This document shows positions 16,692 through 24,104 of a stretch of 64,000 nt of DNA, one piece after another (positions within the stretch are counted from its first letter, which is position 1; the number at the start of each line of letters is the position of its first letter). The notes beneath the pieces are model-generated. The model was not told the origin of the DNA and did not search any database. It was given only the letters and a program-made list of their open reading frames with translations. The position numbers were made by a program, and so were the translations under genes. The stretch comes from Nitrososphaerota archaeon (GTDB taxonomy: Archaea; Thermoproteota; Nitrososphaeria; Nitrososphaerales; Nitrosopumilaceae): assembly GCA_021325615.1 (NCBI GenBank), contig JAJPGU010000029.1:1-64000 (forward strand). Direction: 5' to 3'.

Positions 16692-17312
16692 ATGCAGAGG
16701 TTCTTCGGACAACCCCCTCCAGCTACAATAATTTTGGTGATAATTAATGGGCTAATCTTTGCCTATGGGATGATAAGCCAGACCCAGCACGGGATAATCA
16801 CTAGATACGGATTTATCCCAAACGAACTCTTCCATTCTAACGGACAATTCTTGCAAGACGGCCTCCTGAGGCTGTTTACGTCGATGTTCATACATGCTAA
16901 CATAGCACACATAGCGTTCAATCTATTTGCCTTGATTTACATGGGTGGGGTTGCCGAAAGGTCACTTGGTGTTCCGAGGTTCATCGTGGTCTATCTTCTT
17001 GCGGGGATTGGTGGCGGGCTCCTCCATGGCATCGTAGCCTCATATCTGCTGACAGAGGGAGATGTCATTCTAATTGGCGCATCAGGGGCAATTTCTGGTG
17101 TCTTGGGTGTGTCTGCTGCCTTGGGCGACGTTCGAGGGTACTATTGGCTTGCAATCCAAGTGCTCTATGTCTTTATCGGCTCCTTCGCCTCGCTATCAAT
17201 AGCATTCATGGCCCATGTTGGCGGGTTCTTGACTGGCCTTTTGCTTACAAAAGCAATGGTAACCCTCGAGCGAAGGAGCAGAGGTTGGCGTTCCGCTGGC
17301 TATTCGGCCTGA
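16692..17312 (+). CDS. Rhomboid-family intramembrane serine protease
   Basis: 206 residues with six hydrophobic segments. Catalytic Ser131 lies in the GASGAISG motif and the partner His175 in AFMAHVGGF. The oxyanion-side HANIAHIAFN (residues about 68-77) is the conserved HxxxxHxxxN motif, with the WR-type loop position occupied by LGVPRF. The N-terminus has little more than a few residues before TM1. It is expected to cleave transmembrane substrates in the cytoplasmic membrane; substrates are unknown. Divergent from the pur operon. Confidence 0.92.
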   Translation: MQRFFGQPPPATIILVIINGLIFAYGMISQTQHGIITRYGFIPNELFHSNGQFLQDGLLRLFTSMFIHANIAHIAFNLFALIYMGGVAERSLGVPRFIVVYLLAGIGGGLLHGIVASYLLTEGDVILIGASGAISGVLGVSAALGDVRGYYWLAIQVLYVFIGSFASLSIAFMAHVGGFLTGLLLTKAMVTLERRSRGWRSAGYSA

Positions 17313-17343
17313 ATTTTTTAGCAGTCAAGAAAACCTAAAGGAA

Positions 17344-17384
17344 ACTGCGGAGTTCTTTTTTTGGTAGGAAGAGTACTCCGCAGT
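17344..17384. repeat. Perfect 10-bp inverted repeat hairpin
   Basis: ACTGCGGAGT (17344-17353) and ACTCCGCAGT (17375-17384) are exact reverse complements with a 21-nt loop. After one T-T mismatch the stem can continue five more pairs inside the loop. It lies 31 bp after the rhomboid stop in an otherwise AT-rich 246-bp space. It could act as a transcription end or RNA-stability hairpin, but no T-run follows directly. Confidence 0.6.
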
Positions 17385-17528
17385 CTCTTAACCAACTAAC
17401 TCCAAGGCCATAATTAAGAAGGGCGTACACTAAGCAAATAACTGCAAACTTGGAAATTTTATGAAGCTCGCCAGTATTTTCAATTTTTTTCAATAAATTT
17501 TTGAATTTCGGATCAATTGAGCAAATCG

Positions 17529-17536
17529 TTTTTATT
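17529..17536 (+). promoter_or_regulatory. TATA-like box of the CBS-domain gene
   Basis: TTTTTATT is centred about 27 bp before the ATG at 17559, so it favours that ATG over the ATG at 17547. Confidence 0.45.
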
Positions 17537-17558
17537 CTAATACTCTTTGATAGTAGCT

Positions 17559-17999
17559 ATGGGTCTTGTTCGCGACATCATGGTAAATAACGTAATCACG
17601 ATCGAGCACGACAGGACCGCAAAGGAGGTAGCAGTACTCATGACTGAAAAGAGCATAAGCTCGCTCGTGGTTGTAAAGGATGGAAATCCCATAGGGCTGG
17701 TAACGGAAAGGGACCTAGCGCGGAAAGTTTCGACAACAGATAGGAAGAGCTCCGAGGTGCCGCTCTCTGAGATCATGTCACCCAACTTTAGATGGGTAGA
17801 ACCCATGACATCCATCGAGGACGCCGTCCAGAAGATGGCGAATAAGAATATCCGCAGACTTTTGGTCTTGGATAACGGTAAGCTCGTGGGAATCATAACA
17901 GAAACGGATCTTGCAAGATACCTAAGGAGCAAATTGCTCATAGATGGAGCCTTAGAGGACATTACTGCCCTGAATAGAAAGGTAGTAACAAAGGGCTAG
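17559..17999 (+). CDS. CBS-domain pair protein
   Basis: 146 residues made only of two CBS motifs: LVRDIMVNNVITIEHDRTAKEVAVLM with ISSLVVVKDGNPIGLVTERDLAR, then PLSEIMSPNFRWVEPMTSIEDAV with IRRLLVLDNGKLVGIITETDLARYL. A tandem CBS pair forms a Bateman module that binds adenosyl nucleotides and usually reports energy state to a partner protein. The partner is not evident; neighbours are rhomboid and purS. It ends with a 4-nt convergent overlap with purS. Confidence 0.9.
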   Translation: MGLVRDIMVNNVITIEHDRTAKEVAVLMTEKSISSLVVVKDGNPIGLVTERDLARKVSTTDRKSSEVPLSEIMSPNFRWVEPMTSIEDAVQKMANKNIRRLLVLDNGKLVGIITETDLARYLRSKLLIDGALEDITALNRKVVTKG

Positions 18000-18256
18000 G
18001 CGTTCAGGGTTTCTACTGAAACCTTACTTACCAGAGGATTGTATATTCGAAATTCGTTGCAAAGGTCCAATACTGCTTTCTGGGCAGATTCCCTGCTTCC
18101 TGCCTCTATTTGGAAACGAAGCATCTTCGCTGACCTTACCTTCTTGACATGGGTCTTTTTGTCTTTTAATATCAGATCGTTCAAAATGGTATCACCTTCG
18201 GGATCTACAAGACCGGGTTTATTCTCTATTGTCACGTTGACAAGAAACAAAGGCAT
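17996..18256 (-). CDS. purS: Phosphoribosylformylglycinamidine synthase subunit PurS
   Basis: 86 residues with the PurS fold pattern: FLVNVTIENKPGLVDPEGDTILNDLI, then VKKVRSAKMLRFQIEAGS and ending NPLVSKVSVETLNA. PurS is the small bridging subunit of the PurLQS complex in organisms with short PurL. Here it is split from purQL by the rhomboid and CBS genes and sits 1.5 kb away on the same strand. Short proteins of this fold can be hard to recognise, but the LVDPEGDTI block is diagnostic. Confidence 0.88.
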   Translation of the reverse strand: MPLFLVNVTIENKPGLVDPEGDTILNDLILKDKKTHVKKVRSAKMLRFQIEAGSRESAQKAVLDLCNEFRIYNPLVSKVSVETLNA

Positions 18257-18307
18257 AAAACTCGTACAAAATGCAAATAATTTAAGCTTTGAGTGATCTA
18301 TAAAGTC

Positions 18308-19159
18308 ATGAAAGTTTTTGATCCAGTAGAATACAAAATGAGTTCAAAGACAAACTGGAACGCCATGGCTGGAGAATATCACCGGAACTGGGCCGACGGA
18401 AGTATTGGGCCGTTCATGTCAACAGCGGAGGTGGTAAGACTTGCAGAAATCAATCCCTCCGACAGAGTACTCGACCTTGCTTGTGGTACCGGGGCACTTT
18501 CCAGGCAGGTGATCCCCCACCTGGGCGATGATGGTAGGGTTTATGGTGTAGATTTTTCAAGGACTGCACTTTCCATTGCACGGAAATTCGTGAACTCCCA
18601 CAAGGCGAATTTTTTTGAAATGGACGCAGAAAACATAGGCTTTGCATTTAGCTTTGACAAGGTAATCTGCCAATACGGGCTCATGTTCTTCCCCGATGTC
18701 GGAAGAGTTTTAAAAGACGCCAAAAATCTACTTAAAAATGAAGGGAGGATTGTCCTTGCAGTTCATGGTACTGCCGAAGAAGTCCCCTACTTTAGTTCAA
18801 TAATGAAGCCAATATTGGAGCATGTCCCAGAAATTAGGCCAAAAGGTTCTCCAAATGTCCACAGGTTTGGAAATCCTCCAGATTTGGAAAAGGAGATCAT
18901 TTCTGCAGGCTTTTCAGATTTGACGATAAAAAAGCATCTTTTTTCATTCGAGGTGGGAACCTTTGATGATTATTGGTATGACTACATGCATTCTACTGCC
19001 AGCTCAATAAGGCACACGATCGAAAGCCTGGGGGAGAAAACTCTCTCATCCATAAAACAAAAGTCAGAAGAGAACATAGCACCTTACCTCCGAGGAAATA
19101 CAATTGTTTTTCCGTGGACGGTGATAATAGCTTCAGGTAGAAAACCCAGATTCGATTAG
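18308..19159 (+). CDS. SAM-dependent methyltransferase, class I (UbiE/methyltransferase-11 like)
   Basis: 283 residues from ATG 18308 (a GTG five codons upstream is possible). The SAM-binding motif I is DRVLDLACGTGALSRQV, followed by an acidic end of strand 2 (VYGVDFSRTALSIARKF) and motif III-like EGRIVLAVHG. The C-terminal third varies and probably binds the substrate, which cannot be assigned. Divergent from purS; its 3' end overlaps the convergent cupin gene by 4 nt. Confidence 0.85.
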   Translation: MKVFDPVEYKMSSKTNWNAMAGEYHRNWADGSIGPFMSTAEVVRLAEINPSDRVLDLACGTGALSRQVIPHLGDDGRVYGVDFSRTALSIARKFVNSHKANFFEMDAENIGFAFSFDKVICQYGLMFFPDVGRVLKDAKNLLKNEGRIVLAVHGTAEEVPYFSSIMKPILEHVPEIRPKGSPNVHRFGNPPDLEKEIISAGFSDLTIKKHLFSFEVGTFDDYWYDYMHSTASSIRHTIESLGEKTLSSIKQKSEENIAPYLRGNTIVFPWTVIIASGRKPRFD

Positions 19160-19617
19160 GAAATTTTTATTGCGTTTGATTTAAGGTCAGAGTCGTACCA
19201 TATTGTCCTTGCTTCTTTCCCTTTCGAGGAAAACCCATTAAATGCCACATGGTCGAGGTTTTTCCCCCTGGCTGCACCATGCCAGTGTAGGGTGTTTTTA
19301 GGTATGTAAGCCACGTCCCCCTTCCATAACATGACTTTTGTATGCAGCCTGATTGAAGTCCTTCCTCCCGAGGTGGATTTCTTTTTGAATAAGACAAGCA
19401 ATCCACTTCCTGCCGTAACCACAAGGACCTGCCCTCCTTCATGATAATGAAGTTTTGTGCGTGCCCCGTTTTTGAATTTCACGAAATATATCTTCTGATC
19501 CCTTGAACCTATTTTATCTGAGATTTCATGGAGATCCACGCGACCCAAGAAATAATTTCTTTTGCTAGAAAGAAGCGCCTTGTCTGGACTGATCTCTCCG
19601 AGATTTTCCTTGTTCAC
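19156..19617 (-). CDS. Cupin-domain protein
   Basis: 153 residues from GTG 19617. A single cupin_2 beta-barrel with motif 1 TKLHYHEGGQVLVVTAG (two His and a Gln in place of the usual Glu) and motif 2 KGDVAYIPKNTLHWHGA. The His residues suggest a bound divalent metal. Substrate and role are unknown. A 15-bp palindrome lies 13 bp upstream of the start. Confidence 0.82.
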   Translation of the reverse strand: MNKENLGEISPDKALLSSKRNYFLGRVDLHEISDKIGSRDQKIYFVKFKNGARTKLHYHEGGQVLVVTAGSGLLVLFKKKSTSGGRTSIRLHTKVMLWKGDVAYIPKNTLHWHGAARGKNLDHVAFNGFSSKGKEARTIWYDSDLKSNAIKIS

Positions 19618-19629
19618 TTTCCATTTTTC

Positions 19630-19644
19630 AATTACATTGTAATT
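19630..19644. promoter_or_regulatory. Palindrome AATTACATTGTAATT upstream of the cupin gene
   Basis: A perfect inverted repeat with 7-bp arms and a 1-bp centre, ending 13 bp before the cupin start codon. Position and symmetry fit an operator for a dimeric regulator overlapping the core promoter. The binding factor is unknown. Confidence 0.4.
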
Positions 19645-19762
19645 AGTAGTTTACTTTTTCAAAACCGGTTCAATATGCATCGCCGTTTCTAAGGGTTGTT
19701 TGCCATATGACAATAAGGAAAGGTCACAACACAAGCCCACATCCCATGCCCCCGTAATAACA

Positions 19763-19770
19763 TTTTAAAC
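19763..19770 (+). promoter_or_regulatory. TATA-like box of tRNA-Thr
   Basis: TTTTAAAC is centred about 29 bp before the mature tRNA 5' end at 19796, the usual archaeal tRNA promoter distance. Confidence 0.55.
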
Positions 19771-19795
19771 CACCCTCTAAATGCCTAAACCTAAC

Positions 19796-19870
19796 GCCAA
19801 TGTAGCTCAGCCTGGCTAGAGCATCTGACTTGTAATCAGAAGGTCGGGGGTCCAAATCCCCTCATTGGCT
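19796..19870 (+). tRNA. tRNA-Thr (TGT anticodon)
   Basis: Acceptor stem GCCAATG pairs with CATTGGC, D arm GCTC..GAGC, anticodon stem-loop CTGACTTGTAATCAG with anticodon TGT (Thr), T arm GGGGGTCCAAATCCCC. No intron and no encoded CCA. It is followed within a few bases by a run of six T, a plausible transcription stop. Confidence 0.97.
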
Positions 19871-19997
19871 CCTTTTTTAAAATAGTCGGTTGGCCGACAG
19901 AATACCGATTTAGCCATTGCCAGTGTGAGAACCATCCATGATTTCGTCGTTTCACTCCAGAGGCATTGTGCCAAGGGCACTACCACATATTTTTTTG

Positions 19998-20108
19998 CTA
20001 TTTTTCCTCTGAAAAGGCCACACACCGGCAGACCAGGCATTTCATACGGTGAAAACCTATGAATTCCGATCCACACCCTGGGCATTTCAGCCTTAACAAC
20101 TGGTTCAT
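19998..20108 (-). CDS. Small zinc-ribbon ORF (36 aa)
   Basis: ATG 20108 to TAG 19998. The 36-residue product has two knuckles, KCPGCGS at residues 8-14 and KCLVCRC at residues 23-29, spaced like a zinc ribbon, with FIGFHRM between. No longer frame exists. Short zinc ribbons of this kind are common in Nitrososphaerota, but this one could also be a remnant of a longer protein. The frame is the only protein-like signal in the 770-bp space after tRNA-Thr. Confidence 0.5.
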   Translation of the reverse strand: MNQLLRLKCPGCGSEFIGFHRMKCLVCRCVAFSEEK

Positions 20109-20159
20109 ACCCAGTCTACATCGTCAGGGAATTTATCATAGAAATTAGATTTTCAAGAG

Positions 20160-20570
20160 TGATTATTAGGTTCGGTAACCATCGCGAGGCTGACGGAATC
20201 GCCTTTAGATGACATCATTATCCTCGCGGGAGGGTGGCATTGAGTAGATCTGAAAATGCATGCGTTATGGAAGGATACTTTTTCACAGGCAGTGCGCCTT
20301 GGCATAAATAGCATTAAACGTCGCAGTGCAACCCCAAGACATCTCCCACACTTGGGCATAGCAGCACGCCGACGTCGAAACCCCCAGATACAGTATTCGA
20401 CCGACCACAGATTCAATCCCTCGGAGTGGGTTAAAAAAACAATTCAATTCCTGAGAATCGAGATACTCCGAATCCGCCTGGCATTATCCAAACAAAAATC
20501 TACTAACAGGCTGGATACTCTTTGCGGTCCTCAGGAGATAGCAACAGCCCCCATGGTCAGGCTAACGTAA
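20160..20570. other. Gene-poor region with stable hairpins, possible structured RNA
   Basis: No convincing protein in this stretch. Exact inverted repeats are CGCGAGG (20183-20189) with CCTCGCG (20222-20228), and CCCAAG (20333-20338) with CTTGGG (20351-20356). Base composition is higher in GC than in neighbouring spacers, as expected for a structured RNA in a moderately AT-rich genome. I could not match it to RNase P RNA or SRP RNA signatures, and strand is undecided. Two frames of about 87-104 codons here look random (Arg- and Ser-rich). Confidence 0.3.
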
Positions 20571-20652
20571 GAAGGAAAGAAATTTAAAAATTATTGGTTT
20601 TATTCCGCTAATGAATCGCAAGGTTAAGTAAGTTGGTCTATTGAATGGATGC

Positions 20653-20892
20653 ATGGAAAAAGGATTTGTTCTGATTAACTGCGACATAGGAGCAGAAGAG
20701 TATGTGGTAGAGGAACTCAAGCTGCTCCCTCAGGTAAAGGGGGCGCACATAACTTTTGGTGCATATGACGTGGTAGCAGAGATCCAGGTGCCTACCTCGG
20801 AAGAGTTTGACAAGACGGTATCACATAAAATACGAAACATTTCCCGCGTGGAAAGCACCATGACCCTTAAGGTCACAAACCCTAACGGTTGA
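20653..20892 (+). CDS. Stand-alone Lrp/AsnC ligand-binding (RAM) domain protein
   Basis: 79 residues from ATG 20653, or 83 from TTG 20641. It is a bare RAM domain: KGFVLINCDIGAEEYVVEELKLLPQVKGAHITFGAYDVVAEI, ending ESTMTLKVTNPNG, with no helix-turn-helix. It is paralogous in architecture to the protein at 12015. A TATA-like GTTAAGTAA lies about 26 bp upstream of the ATG. Ligand unknown. Confidence 0.83.
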   Translation: MEKGFVLINCDIGAEEYVVEELKLLPQVKGAHITFGAYDVVAEIQVPTSEEFDKTVSHKIRNISRVESTMTLKVTNPNG

Positions 20893-20932
20893 TTAGATAG
20901 CTTTAAAAAAACGCTGACTTTGTGATATACAG

Positions 20933-21220
20933 TTGGAAAGGATAGAATACGAAGGTACTGTATGGGCCATAAACCACGGGCTTCCACAGCAGTTGCTAGA
21001 CCACTGCATAAAGAAACTTACCGATTACGGCATCAAGAAGGAGGACATCGCCATCACAGATGCCCCATCAAATGTGAAGGTGGGCACCATAGTGGTCAAT
21101 GTATGGCCATACCATTTGGATGTTGGGCGTGTCAGGACGGTGCGAAATGATTCCTACATCAGTGGAAGCGTGGCAATAATAGAATTGAAGACAGATCCAG
21201 AAGGAAACTACATAGATTAG
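20933..21220 (+). CDS. Conserved-looking hypothetical protein
   Basis: 95 residues from TTG 20933. It has a compact alpha/beta pattern, with segments YEGTVWAINHGLPQQLLDHC and GTIVVNVWPYHLDVGRVRTVR and no cysteine clusters or membrane helix. No family is recognised. It follows the RAM gene by 40 bp on the same strand, so the two may be co-transcribed. Confidence 0.65.
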   Translation: MERIEYEGTVWAINHGLPQQLLDHCIKKLTDYGIKKEDIAITDAPSNVKVGTIVVNVWPYHLDVGRVRTVRNDSYISGSVAIIELKTDPEGNYID

Positions 21221-21285
21221 GTCCTTTCGATACAAATCGTCGCGCCCAGCAAACGGTTATTTTCATCTAACTACCCCAGCGGCTT

Positions 21286-21795
21286 GTGAAGAAGATAAGG
21301 GCTCCAAACCCCAAAAGGCGGGTGCAGATTGCAATCATCGCCGGGATTGCCATTGTAGCATCAGTCATTGCGTTTAGCTACTACCTCGATGAGGCTAGTC
21401 TGCAGGGGCAAAAATTCGGTAATGACCTTGCACTCATACAGTCTGATTTGAAAAATGAAACCGCGTCTTTTGATGCCAACCTTACCCTATATGAAAACGG
21501 TAAGATTTCAAAAGACGACATGTTAAACATTACAGATTCCCACTTGGCAAAGATGCAGAACATTTTGGCAAAGTATGACACCCTTGACGCTCCAGAACCT
21601 TTTGTTCCATCATTACAGCTTTTCAGGCTATCCACCGCGACCCAATTGGAAAGCGACGATGCCCTCAAAGATTGGATCCTCACCGGTGACAACGCTACAC
21701 GTGCCAAGTCAGACCAGCTTCTCCAGCAATCCTTTCAATACGAGATTAACGCACTCGCATCCTACAACAATGCCAAGTCTGGCAATTCACAGTAA
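21286..21795 (+). CDS. Membrane-anchored protein with helical ectodomain
   Basis: 169 residues from GTG 21286. A basic N-terminus (KKIRAPNPKRR) is followed by one transmembrane helix (residues about 14-32) and then a mostly helical exterior region with three N-x-S/T sequons. No enzymatic motif. The arrangement fits an N-anchored surface protein; function unknown. It overlaps the convergent gene at 21787 by 9 nt. Confidence 0.7.
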   Translation: MKKIRAPNPKRRVQIAIIAGIAIVASVIAFSYYLDEASLQGQKFGNDLALIQSDLKNETASFDANLTLYENGKISKDDMLNITDSHLAKMQNILAKYDTLDAPEPFVPSLQLFRLSTATQLESDDALKDWILTGDNATRAKSDQLLQQSFQYEINALASYNNAKSGNSQ

Positions 21796-22251
21796 GCCCA
21801 TCTCCAACAGCGGACTGAGTATTTTACCCATCTCCTCTTGTATTGAATTTTTTTCCAAGGATACAGGATGAGGAAATGCTATGTGTAGTGTTATGCTAAG
21901 CATATCGTGATCAGTGTGGGAAACGGTAATCTTGTGTCGGTTAAGATTCCGGCTAGTAAGAAAATCCTTCCAGTAAGATAAGCGGAGCCTCACCTCATCT
22001 ACTTGCGTTGCGATATAATCCAAGTCCATCTCGTGACCTTCGCTGAATATCCCAAACTTGACCATCGGTATCATAAGGTATCCACTCCCAATCTTCTCAC
22101 CCCTCTTGTGCATCTGCTCGATTATCTCATCAGCTTTCTCTTCCGGGAAGATTTTTCCGTATTCTGGTGCAAAATATCCAGCCAAGTGTTTTTTCTTGTC
22201 ATATATTTTATAATAGTGACTGTCCCTTTCTACCTTCCACGCACTATTCAT
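21787..22251 (-). CDS. Hypothetical protein
   Basis: 154 residues. Soluble alpha/beta pattern beginning MNSAWKVERDSHYYKIYDKKKH, with a stretch rich in charged helices (EEKADEIIEQMHKRGEK) and a His-rich C-terminal strand (ITVSHTDHDMLSITLHIAFPHP). No recognised family. A 43-codon zinc-ribbon gene ends 22 bp upstream on the same strand, so the two probably form an operon. Confidence 0.65.
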   Translation of the reverse strand: MNSAWKVERDSHYYKIYDKKKHLAGYFAPEYGKIFPEEKADEIIEQMHKRGEKIGSGYLMIPMVKFGIFSEGHEMDLDYIATQVDEVRLRLSYWKDFLTSRNLNRHKITVSHTDHDMLSITLHIAFPHPVSLEKNSIQEEMGKILSPLLEMGLL

Positions 22252-22273
22252 AATAAAAACAACCCGCCTGCCA

Positions 22274-22405
22274 CTATACTGTGCTTAAGCATTTGCCACA
22301 GAAATATCCTTTTCCAGTGTTAAATGTTGTGGAATTTTTGCACTTAGGACATTCCCTATTAACGCGGTTTACTTCTATAGGCATACCTAGATCTAGTCCT
22401 GTCAT
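22274..22405 (-). CDS. Small zinc-ribbon protein (43 aa)
   Basis: ATG 22405 to TAG 22274 encodes 43 residues: an N-terminal MTGLDLGMPIEVNRVNRE, then CPKC (residues 19-22) and CGKC (residues 36-39) flanking a typical ribbon turn (FNTGKGYF). The four Cys are spaced for one zinc ion. It is short enough to be missed by length-filtered gene callers. It precedes the gene at 21787 by 22 bp. Possible roles are RNA/DNA or protein binding; nothing more specific can be said. Confidence 0.7.
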   Translation of the reverse strand: MTGLDLGMPIEVNRVNRECPKCKNSTTFNTGKGYFCGKCLSTV

Positions 22406-22472
22406 TACAAAAGAAATCGGGTCAAATTATCTTAGCAAATTCTGTAAAATCAGGTTCGGTCCCAGCATAGTT

Positions 22473-22817
22473 ATGAACTTCGTAATCCGACAAAAGGTAC
22501 TAAACATTATAAAGAATAAGAAGCCAGTCTATTTTGTGATTTCTGCAACGACTCGAAGCTTCATCGAAAGCCTTGTTGATTACTACACAAGCGAAGCAGC
22601 ATCCTACAAGCAAATGGCAAAATCATATTCTGACATGATTGGAGATCCAGCCGACGCGGCCTTTGGAATAATAATTGGCTCGATTTACTCGGCCTTTATC
22701 CAATCCTATACCAACCAACAGCAGAAACCATCCGTCGAGGATATACAAGAGTTTTCACAAATTATCAAAAAAAGAGCCCCTCAGATAAAGCGGAGTATCA
22801 TAGACGCAAAACCCTAG
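22473..22817 (+). CDS. Hypothetical helical protein
   Basis: 114 residues from ATG 22473. The frame is open for 64 codons further upstream, but that part is the shadow of the opposite-strand zinc-ribbon gene. The product has helices around FVISATTRSFIESLVDYYTSEAASYKQMA and a weakly hydrophobic AAFGIIIGSIYSAFIQSY. No family recognised. Confidence 0.6.
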   Translation: MNFVIRQKVLNIIKNKKPVYFVISATTRSFIESLVDYYTSEAASYKQMAKSYSDMIGDPADAAFGIIIGSIYSAFIQSYTNQQQKPSVEDIQEFSQIIKKRAPQIKRSIIDAKP

Positions 22818-22858
22818 AGTCTGACAGCTGACTTTTAATAAACAGTGTTGAGAAGCAA

Positions 22859-23704
22859 ATGCGTTTGACGACGCGATTTTTCACGGCATCACTCTTGGCG
22901 TTCGGAATCGCAATTGCCTCATTGCATTACGCCCTCCCCCAAGATGGCATGCCGTCGGCTTTAGCACAGCCAGAGTTAGGGGACAGCCAACCGCCCCAAT
23001 TGCCCTTCTTGGTACCAATCTGGATAAAAAACAACACGGCATCATGGTCCCAAGGTAAACTTGATGATTCCCAATTCATACTAGGGGTTCGTTATCTTAT
23101 TGCAAACGACATGATGGCTCTCCCACATGAATATTCCAGCATGACACTTGAAAAACCCATACCCGCATGGATTAAAACTGTTGGTTCGTGGTGGGCAGAC
23201 GGTAAAGTATCAGACTACGATTTTCTTGCATCCATCCAATATCTGATCTCCAGTGATGATATCAAGCTAGGACAGGCAGGAAATGTAACTTCCGCATTAG
23301 ATTCTTCCACCCTTAAAAACAACTTTCCCAGAGGAAAGATAATGGTAGACAATGTCACCCTTGAAGTTCAGGTAGCAGAAACCCAAGATCAGATGATCGA
23401 GGGGCTCCAGTTTCAACAGGCCCTTCCGTACAACCAAGGAATGATCTTCGTTTTTGGCGAACCCCAAGTAGTTGCCATGTGGATGAAGGACATGACATTT
23501 CCGCTAGACATGATATGGTTCGATGCCAACGGGAACGTCATACATATAGAAAAAGACTTGCCCCCGTGTACGGAGAATGCTCCATGCCAGGTATATGACG
23601 GCGGCAGGCAAGAGGCAAAGTATGTCCTCGAGGTTACCTCCGGGTTTGCAGAAAAGTTCAATGTGACGGAAAAATCAAAGCTTGCGATATTGAGTTTACC
23701 CTAG
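22859..23704 (+). CDS. Secreted protein with two W-repeat modules and a DUF192 domain
   Basis: 281 residues. Residues 1-36 are a signal peptide or anchor (TASLLAFGIAIASLHYA). Two repeats follow at about 52-83 (PIWIKNNTASWSQGKLDDSQF) and 101-134 (IPAWIKTVGSWWADGKVSDYDF), the WIK..W..G..D..F..G..YLI module common in Nitrososphaerota surface proteins. From about 155 it is DUF192: KIMVDNVTLEVQVAETQDQM, RGLQF-like EGLQFQQALP, MWMKDMTFPLDMIWFD, and VLEVTSGFAEK. DUF192 function is unknown. The same repeat module recurs in the protein at 36274. Confidence 0.85.
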   Translation: MRLTTRFFTASLLAFGIAIASLHYALPQDGMPSALAQPELGDSQPPQLPFLVPIWIKNNTASWSQGKLDDSQFILGVRYLIANDMMALPHEYSSMTLEKPIPAWIKTVGSWWADGKVSDYDFLASIQYLISSDDIKLGQAGNVTSALDSSTLKNNFPRGKIMVDNVTLEVQVAETQDQMIEGLQFQQALPYNQGMIFVFGEPQVVAMWMKDMTFPLDMIWFDANGNVIHIEKDLPPCTENAPCQVYDGGRQEAKYVLEVTSGFAEKFNVTEKSKLAILSLP

Positions 23705-23783
23705 AGAGGATCTTTTAACCGCCTAATTCCTTCCATGCCTGGCAGGCACTACAGATAAATCCCAAGTCAGCAGACCACAAGCA

Positions 23784-24104
23784 ATGTCCGAGGTGGTCCA
23801 GTATCAGATCCAGCAGCTTGTCGACAACGGTCAGACGGTACAGCTATCGCTTGTGGAGGATGTCCAAACGGAGCCGGTTTCCCAAAAACAGCTTATGCTT
23901 GAGGCCATCAACAAAAAGTTGGAACCGGAGCTAAGAGACCAGATATTGCCATTCCTGGAAGCAATATTGCAAGCACAGCCCACCATCGCCATCAAGAGCT
24001 ACGCACAGACTGCCATCGCCATCACAATGCCAAAGCGCCGGTATGAGAGAATGGGAAGTCCTCAGGTGGGACAGAGGCTAGAAATCAACATCAAAAAGGC
24101 CTAA
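23784..24104 (+). CDS. Hypothetical protein
   Basis: 106 residues, soluble, with an acidic helical N-terminal half ([20 protein letters not shown]) and a basic C-terminus ([24 protein letters not shown]). No Cys, no membrane segment, no recognised family. It overlaps the convergent DUF255 gene by 4 nt. Confidence 0.6.
   Translation: MSEVVQYQIQQLVDNGQTVQLSLVEDVQTEPVSQKQLMLEAINKKLEPELRDQILPFLEAILQAQPTIAIKSYAQTAIAITMPKRRYERMGSPQVGQRLEINIKKA

Noticed and set aside
19816-20085. 89-codon minus-strand frame
   Set aside because: It runs through the antisense of tRNA-Thr; the zinc-ribbon frame in another register is the better call.
20256-20570. 104-codon plus-strand frame
   Set aside because: Arg/Ser-rich, no start context, sits over exact hairpins; not protein-like.
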